In this document: positions 5,973-9,859 of the stretch, in pieces
Layout of the letters: each line of letters starts with the position of its first letter
How positions within the stretch are numbered: the stretch's first letter is position 1
DNA from: Alphaproteobacteria bacterium
Lineage (GTDB): Bacteria; Pseudomonadota; Alphaproteobacteria; Rickettsiales; UBA3002
Assembly (NCBI GenBank): GCA_021732545.1
Contig: JAKFUW010000090.1
Span: forward strand, 1-9,859
Direction of reading: 5' to 3'
DNA length: 9,859 nt
The notes under the pieces: model-generated
Databases searched by the model: none
What the model saw: only the letters and a program-made list of their open reading frames with translations
What the model was told of the DNA's origin: nothing
Program-made: the position numbers and the translations under genes

Positions 5973-7385
5973 CTACTCGCCGGTCATAATCTGATCAACC
6001 AACTGCTGAACGGTTGGGATAAAACCGCCCGCATAAAAAGGATCCTCAGCGAATTTATAGCCATTATGACCAGAAAACATCAGTTCATTTTCAACGTCGC
6101 CATAATGAACAATTTTTTGCAGGCTTTTTTGAATGCAGAAACTGCGTGGATCGGCTTTTTTGCCCGTGGTAAAATCATCATGATCTTTCCAATTGGAAAA
6201 ACGGCAATGGCTCAAACATCCCATACATTCAATCTGGTCTTTCACAATCATCGCCGAACGCTCAGGAGTCACAAAAATCAGTGTATTTTCAGGCGTTTTC
6301 ATCGCTTCTGTGTAGCCTAAATCCACCCAGCCATCGGCGCGTTCTTTGTCTTCGGGTGTCACATAAATCGGGCGCTTGCGTGGGCCAAAAGGAAACGGCT
6401 CGGTCAGATACCCTTCGGGTTCGGGCAGAAACGCGATCTGGCGTTCCTCGCGCTCTCGCAATTCCTGAATAAAGCCGTTATTCACCGCCGATGAATAAAA
6501 GCCTGTGGGGCTGAATTGATTGAGAAAAATATCACCCTTTTTAAGGTTCAACAGCTTGTGCTTCCAACGATCCGGCACGGGGCTTTCTTGCGTGAGCAGC
6601 GGGCGCGTACCAAACTGAAACGCAATCGCACCGATTTCAGGATTATCAAGCCAATGTTCCCAATCTTTCAAAAACCATGCACCACCCGCCATGATAATCG
6701 GCACATCGTGCAGGCCCACCTCATTCATAAATTGGCGAAGCTCGCGCACCCGCGGATAGGGGTCTTGGGGTTTGGTCGGGTCTTCGCTGTTAGACAATCC
6801 ATTATGACCGCCCGCCAACCATGGGTCTTCATAAACCACGCTGCCCAGCCACGGCTTGGTGCGGCTATAGCTGCGCTTCCACAGCGCACGGAATGCCCGC
6901 ATCGATGACACAATCGGGTGATAATACACGCCATATTGCTCGGAAATATCGCCCAGTTTATAAGGCATGCCTGCGCCGCACGTCACACCGTGGATCATGC
7001 CTTTAGCGCCCTCTAATACACCCGTCAGGATTTTTTCGGCACCGCCCATTTCCCACAAAATATTCATGTGGATACGACCATTGCCACCCGATTGCTCATA
7101 GGAAATACGCGCTTGCTCTATCGCGCCTTTAATCCCAAACGCCACCAGCTCATCGTGGCGTTCGCGCCGCGTGGTCGATTGGTAGACCTGCGGATGCGGA
7201 TTGCCATCTTCATCATACGTATCCGCATTCACGCCCGAAAAAGTGCCCACAGCGCCCGCCGCTGCAAACGCACCAGAGCTATAGCCGTTAGTGGCGCCAA
7301 TGCCTTTGCCACCTTCCACAATCGGCAACACTTCTCTGCCAGAAATGATGACGGGCTTTAATTTTTTAATAAATGAATCGGGCAT
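5973..7385 (-). CDS. Nitronate monooxygenase-like FMN oxidoreductase with a C-terminal cysteine cluster
   Basis: This 470-residue protein belongs to the NAD(P)H-dependent flavin oxidoreductase / 2-nitropropane dioxygenase family of TIM-barrel flavoenzymes. Visible family features are LPIVEGGKGIGATN (20-33), HGVTCGAGMPYKL (132-144), the active-site-like AGGHNGLSN (191-199, His194), and the FMN phosphate segments MAGGAWF (232-238) and FQFGTRPLLTQES (256-268). It is longer than typical nitronate monooxygenases (about 330-380 residues). The extra C-terminal part has C387, C390, C394 and C417, in the pattern CxxCxxxC plus a distant Cys, which may bind an iron-sulfur cluster or zinc. The substrate is unknown, and nitronate oxidation should not be assumed. 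The start at 7385 has no strong ribosome binding site but follows a good promoter. The gene stands alone, upstream of irr on the same strand. Confidence 0.8.
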   Translation of the reverse strand: MPDSFIKKLKPVIISGREVLPIVEGGKGIGATNGYSSGAFAAAGAVGTFSGVNADTYDEDGNPHPQVYQSTTRRERHDELVAFGIKGAIEQARISYEQSGGNGRIHMNILWEMGGAEKILTGVLEGAKGMIHGVTCGAGMPYKLGDISEQYGVYYHPIVSSMRAFRALWKRSYSRTKPWLGSVVYEDPWLAGGHNGLSNSEDPTKPQDPYPRVRELRQFMNEVGLHDVPIIMAGGAWFLKDWEHWLDNPEIGAIAFQFGTRPLLTQESPVPDRWKHKLLNLKKGDIFLNQFSPTGFYSSAVNNGFIQELREREERQIAFLPEPEGYLTEPFPFGPRKRPIYVTPEDKERADGWVDLGYTEAMKTPENTLIFVTPERSAMIVKDQIECMGCLSHCRFSNWKDHDDFTTGKKADPRSFCIQKSLQKIVHYGDVENELMFSGHNGYKFAEDPFYAGGFIPTVQQLVDQIMTGE

Positions 7386-7409
7386 GTTGGCTCATCGGTT
7401 AAACATATT

Positions 7410-7466
7410 CAGGCGCGTGACTATAGACAAGCACGGCCCATATTCCAAGCGGAATATACGCGCCTG
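7410..7466. promoter_or_regulatory. Nested palindromes over the oxidoreductase promoter
   Basis: The outer nine-base arms CAGGCGCGT (7410-7418) and ACGCGCCTG (7458-7466) enclose a perfect inner palindrome, ATATTCC-AAGC-GGAATAT (7440-7457). The inner palindrome covers the predicted -35. The placement suggests a repressor or activator site; the binding protein is unknown. Confidence 0.45.
7420..7448 (-). promoter_or_regulatory. Candidate promoter of the flavin oxidoreductase gene
   Basis: On the minus strand TTGGAA (7443-7448) and TATAGT (7420-7425, five of six consensus bases) are spaced by 17 bases. Transcription would begin near 7413, about 28 bases before the ATG at 7385. The -35 lies within the 18-base palindrome at 7440-7457. 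Confidence 0.5.
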
Positions 7467-7468
7467 TG

Positions 7469-7523
7469 TTAATGGATTTCGCCCCAATTTGCCCCTACGC
7501 CTGTTTCAACCAGTAGCGGCACC
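7469..7523 (-). repeat. Distal copy of the polA 3' end (direct repeat, left boundary of the element)
   Basis: This 55-base segment matches 52 of 55 positions of 8689-8743, in the same orientation. On the minus strand it encodes VPLLVETGVGANWGEIH and a TAA stop, the same peptide as the polA C-terminus. The three differences are silent. It is separated from polA by the ParA-like gene and is not translated as part of polA. It is most simply read as one attachment-site repeat (attL/attR-like). Confidence 0.85.
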
Positions 7524-7525
7524 AT

Positions 7526-7537
7526 CCATTCAAATGG
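7526..7537. repeat. Short palindrome just inside the left repeat
   Basis: CCATT-CA-AATGG is a perfect inverted repeat immediately after the left polA-end repeat. The opposite inner border (8681-8697) has the related ATCCA-CATTCAA-TGGAT. The two may be recombination-site arms or remnants of one. Confidence 0.35.
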
Positions 7538-7610
7538 CTTAAATGATGCCCTTTGCTTTTTCTTGCTGGCATGTTATGTGTTCTGCTTTGATGAAAAAGG
7601 TGAGGTTATT

Positions 7611-8681
7611 GTGGGTAAAATCATAGCTTTTTACAACCATAAAGGCGGTGTTGGTAAAACAACATTAGTCCATAATCTCTCGTTTGCGTTAGCCGACAAA
7701 GGTAAAAAAGTACTATTAATTGATGCTGACCCGCAGATGAATTTAACATCTGCTATGTATGGATTATCAACCTCTATCGAGTATTCTTCAGAAGAGAACT
7801 CCAAGTGGAGCACCTACACTAAAAAATACATTTCTCTCACTGAGTATTTAGACAAGCATTTGCGCAATGAAGATTGCTCTAAGGACATGTTTCGCGCACA
7901 ATCCAGAAGTAGCGATAGCGGTTACATTGATTTAATCTCAGGCTCTATCATGCTCTCAACAACAGAGGCAAATCTTTATGGAATCGTCAAAGGTCAGAAC
8001 GATTTCACCCGTGATATCCCCTATAAATTTGAGCAATCAATACGAGAAAAAACCAAAGACTATGACTTCATACTGATCGATACATCGCCCAGCGCCAGCA
8101 GCATTATTAACGCGTTAACCGTCATGTCGTGTGATTACTTTATCACTCCGGTTTCGCCAACATTCTTTTCTCTTCAGGCGATTGATAATTTAAGCGAAGT
8201 AATTCGCAATTGGATTGAACTTCTTGGAGAATACCAAACAACACAAGGAAGAAAAGGATTAAGCTTTAGACCTCAATTTTTAGGTTTAGTTGTGCAATTA
8301 GCCAAACGGTTCGCAGGTGGCGCGGTAACGACAGGGTTCTCAGCTTCAACGGAAACTTGGGTTAGCGAAGTGAATGAAAGTGTAAAACGATTTTTGAATT
8401 TTGCAAAAATACGCGGCATCGCAATATCTGAAGATGATTTCAGAAGCGTGTTTGATGAATCTAGCCCCTTTGTTATTGAAAAATGCTGTGATTATACCCC
8501 TAAATTACGCACCATTGCAGAACAAGAAGGAGTTCCTGTCATCTATCTAACGCAAGAGATCTGCAAAAAACATGATCCTCAGGTAGATATAACAAAATCA
8601 GCTAGTCAGTATTGTCTTTCCTTTACTAGCATCAACCAATCTTACAGAAGAATCGCAGACAATTTAATCAAGCTATTGTAA
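7611..8681 (+). CDS. Solitary ParA/Soj-like P-loop ATPase
   Basis: From the GTG at 7611 this is a 356-residue protein. The deviant Walker A motif HKGGVGKTT (10-18) has the signature lysine K11 typical of ParA/MinD ATPases. LLIDADPQMNLT (35-46) is the Walker A' region and FILIDTSPSAS (153-163) is Walker B. FITPVSPTFFSLQAIDNL follows, as in Soj/ParA. It is longer than chromosomal Soj (about 250-260 residues): there is an extra segment at about 50-105 and a longer C-terminal half. GTG is preferred because GAGG lies five bases upstream; the longer frame back to a TTG at 7563 has no such support. No ParB, parS-like site or other partner is present. Its stop is seven bases from that of polA, convergently. 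It could act in plasmid or element maintenance, protein positioning or defence; the sequence does not decide. Confidence 0.85.
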   Translation: MGKIIAFYNHKGGVGKTTLVHNLSFALADKGKKVLLIDADPQMNLTSAMYGLSTSIEYSSEENSKWSTYTKKYISLTEYLDKHLRNEDCSKDMFRAQSRSSDSGYIDLISGSIMLSTTEANLYGIVKGQNDFTRDIPYKFEQSIREKTKDYDFILIDTSPSASSIINALTVMSCDYFITPVSPTFFSLQAIDNLSEVIRNWIELLGEYQTTQGRKGLSFRPQFLGLVVQLAKRFAGGAVTTGFSASTETWVSEVNESVKRFLNFAKIRGIAISEDDFRSVFDESSPFVIEKCCDYTPKLRTIAEQEGVPVIYLTQEICKKHDPQVDITKSASQYCLSFTSINQSYRRIADNLIKLL

Positions 8682-8688
8682 TCCACAT

Positions 8689-8743
8689 TCAATGGATTTC
8701 ACCCCAATTTGCCCCTACGCCTGTTTCTACCAGTAGCGGCACC
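8689..8743 (-). repeat. polA-proximal copy of the direct repeat (right boundary of the element)
   Basis: This is the in-frame 3' end of polA, ending in TGA. It differs from the distal copy at 8690 (stop TGA versus TAA), 8701 (Gly GGT versus GGC) and 8728 (Val GTA versus GTT). Beyond 8743 the two copies show no further similarity. Confidence 0.85.
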
Positions 8744-9859
8744 GACACATTGGCCGCCGCTTGCATGATTTTGGCCACCATCGTTGCCACGTCGCGTGCC
8801 TTATCTGCTGGCGATTCCAGCACCAGTTCGTCATGCACCTGAAGCAGCATCGAGCTATCGGGATGCGAGGCTCGCAGCACGCGCTGCACATCGATCATCG
8901 CGAGTTTAATAATATCGGCTGCGCTGCCTTGCAGCGGTGCGTTGATCGCGGCGCGTTCAGAAAAAGCGCGAAGGTTGGCATTCGATGAGGTGATGTCTTT
9001 GAAGTGGATTCTACGGCCAAAAATCGTTTCCACATAGCCTTGTTCGCGTGCCACATTTTTGGTGTGTTCCATATAATCGCGAATGCCAGGATATTGCTTA
9101 AAATAGGCTTCGATATAATCGCCGGCCTCACCACGCCCGATGCCAAGGCGAGTGGCCAACCCATGCGCACTGATGCCATAAATAATGCCAAAATTGATGG
9201 TCTTGGCGCGGCGGCGAAGCTCGCCCGAAACGTCGGCAACCGGCACACCAAACATCTGGCTAGCGGTCACCGCGTGAATATCAATGCCGTTTTTAAAAGC
9301 CTCTTTGAGCACGCTTATATCGGCCACATGCGCAAGCAACCTCAGTTCAATTTGCGAATAATCGGCTGAAATTAATTGATAGCCATCTTGCGCAATAAAG
9401 GCCTCGCGGATACGTTTGCCCTCGGGCGTGCGGATGGGGATATTTTGCAAATTCGGATCGGATGATGACAGCCGCCCCGTGGTGGTTGCCGCCATCGAAT
9501 AAGACGTATGAATGCGTCCTGTTTTTGGGTTAATTTGCTTAATCAGCGCATCGGTATAGGTGCTTTTAAGCTTGGCAAGGCTGCGCCATTCGAGCAATTT
9601 TTGTGGCAGCACATGACCCGCTGCGGCGAGATCTTCCAGCACCTGCGCATCGGTGGAATAGGCTCCGGTTTTAGATGATTTTTTGCCACCCGGAAGTTGC
9701 ATTTCATCAAACAAAATCTCACCCAATTGTTTGGGTGATGCAAGGTTGAATGGATGACCGACGAGCGCGATAATCTCTTTTTCCAGAGCATTCATCTGCA
9801 CTGAGAATTCATCGGAAAGTTGTTGCAGAAATTTCGGGTTCACTTTGATGCCGCACTGC
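8689..9859 (-). CDS. polA: DNA polymerase I, C-terminal polymerase domain (5' partial)
   Basis: The frame is open to the window edge (the first full codon is 9858-9856), so the start lies outside and about 389 C-terminal residues are visible. Numbered from the GTG at 9843, which is internal and not a start, the family A motifs are: LAKLKSTYTD (89-98), TGRLSSSDPNLQNIP (122-136), motif A ISADYSQIELR (158-168), the O-helix RRAKTINFGIIYG (211-223), GYVETIFGRR (269-278) and motif C QVHDELV (335-341). The protein ends VPLLVETGVGANWGEIH. Polymerase I fills gaps in repair and replaces Okazaki primers. The 5'-nuclease and proofreading parts would lie outside the window. The last 17 codons and stop belong to a direct repeat shared with 7469-7523, so the present 3' end may have come with the inserted element. 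Confidence 0.97.
   Translation of the reverse strand, partial: QCGIKVNPKFLQQLSDEFSVQMNALEKEIIALVGHPFNLASPKQLGEILFDEMQLPGGKKSSKTGAYSTDAQVLEDLAAAGHVLPQKLLEWRSLAKLKSTYTDALIKQINPKTGRIHTSYSMAATTTGRLSSSDPNLQNIPIRTPEGKRIREAFIAQDGYQLISADYSQIELRLLAHVADISVLKEAFKNGIDIHAVTASQMFGVPVADVSGELRRRAKTINFGIIYGISAHGLATRLGIGRGEAGDYIEAYFKQYPGIRDYMEHTKNVAREQGYVETIFGRRIHFKDITSSNANLRAFSERAAINAPLQGSAADIIKLAMIDVQRVLRASHPDSSMLLQVHDELVLESPADKARDVATMVAKIMQAAANVSVPLLVETGVGANWGEIH

Larger units (their letters stand above)
7471..8690 (+). mobile_element. Putative small integrative element in the polA 3' end, carrying a ParA-like gene
   Basis: The unit of 1220 bases runs from one polA-end repeat to the next. It holds a single gene, on the strand opposite to polA. 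Joining the flanks at either repeat would restore one intact polA and leave the promoter of the flavin oxidoreductase gene directly downstream. The inside is visibly more AT-rich and uses different codons from the neighbouring genes. No integrase, transposase, terminal inverted repeat or target-site duplication of transposon type is seen. The boundaries are inferred from the repeats only. Confidence 0.6.

Noticed and set aside
7440..7457. Palindrome as a polA terminator
   Set aside because: On neither strand is it followed by a T-run, and it overlaps a good promoter for the neighbouring gene.
7563..7610. TTG start for the ParA-like protein
   Set aside because: The added 16 residues do not resemble ParA N-termini, and the GTG at 7611 has a well-placed GAGG.
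7386..7610. parS-like centromere sites for a ParABS system
   Set aside because: I saw no sequence near the usual parS form, and no parB gene in the window.
1..9859. CRISPR arrays, tRNA or rRNA genes
   Set aside because: I saw no regularly spaced repeats and no sequence with recognisable tRNA or rRNA features; the repeats present are palindromic or a single direct pair.

Overview
The window looks like chromosomal DNA of an alphaproteobacterium of moderate GC content. The reasons are the order ubiB-coaBC-dut, an Irr-type member of the Fur family, an SH3-domain protein of the kind common in that class, and palindromic repeats of the 'ATTGCGAG...TGCTTCGTCG' type. I cannot name a genus.

Layout. 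Bases 1-5393 read rightwards: the 3' part of ubiB, then coaBC, dut, cysK, moeB and a secreted SH3-domain protein. cysK and moeB overlap by ATGA. These genes cover ubiquinone synthesis, coenzyme A synthesis, dUTP removal, cysteine synthesis and sulfur-carrier activation. Bases 5397-7385 read leftwards and hold an Irr-like iron regulator and a nitronate-monooxygenase-like flavoprotein. A rightward ParA-like ATPase gene sits alone at 7611-8681. The window ends in the 3' two-thirds of the polymerase part of polA, read leftwards.

Palindromic repeats lie in most gaps of the left half and three of them touch genes. One gives coaBC its last residues and stop codon. One lies between dut and cysK. One lies inside the reading frame of the SH3 protein, ahead of its signal peptide. 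A separate 130-bp mosaic of nested inverted repeats fills the gap between ubiB and coaBC.

The most interesting structure is at the right. The last 55 bases of polA (17 codons plus stop) occur twice, as direct repeats at 7469-7523 and 8689-8743. The ParA-like gene is the only gene between them. The copies differ at three bases and all three are silent (Val GTT/GTA, Gly GGC/GGT, stop TAA/TGA). This is the pattern expected when an integrative element inserts into the 3' end of a gene and brings its own version of that end. The unit is about 1.2 kb and contains no recombinase, so it is either a minimal non-autonomous element or the remnant of a larger island.
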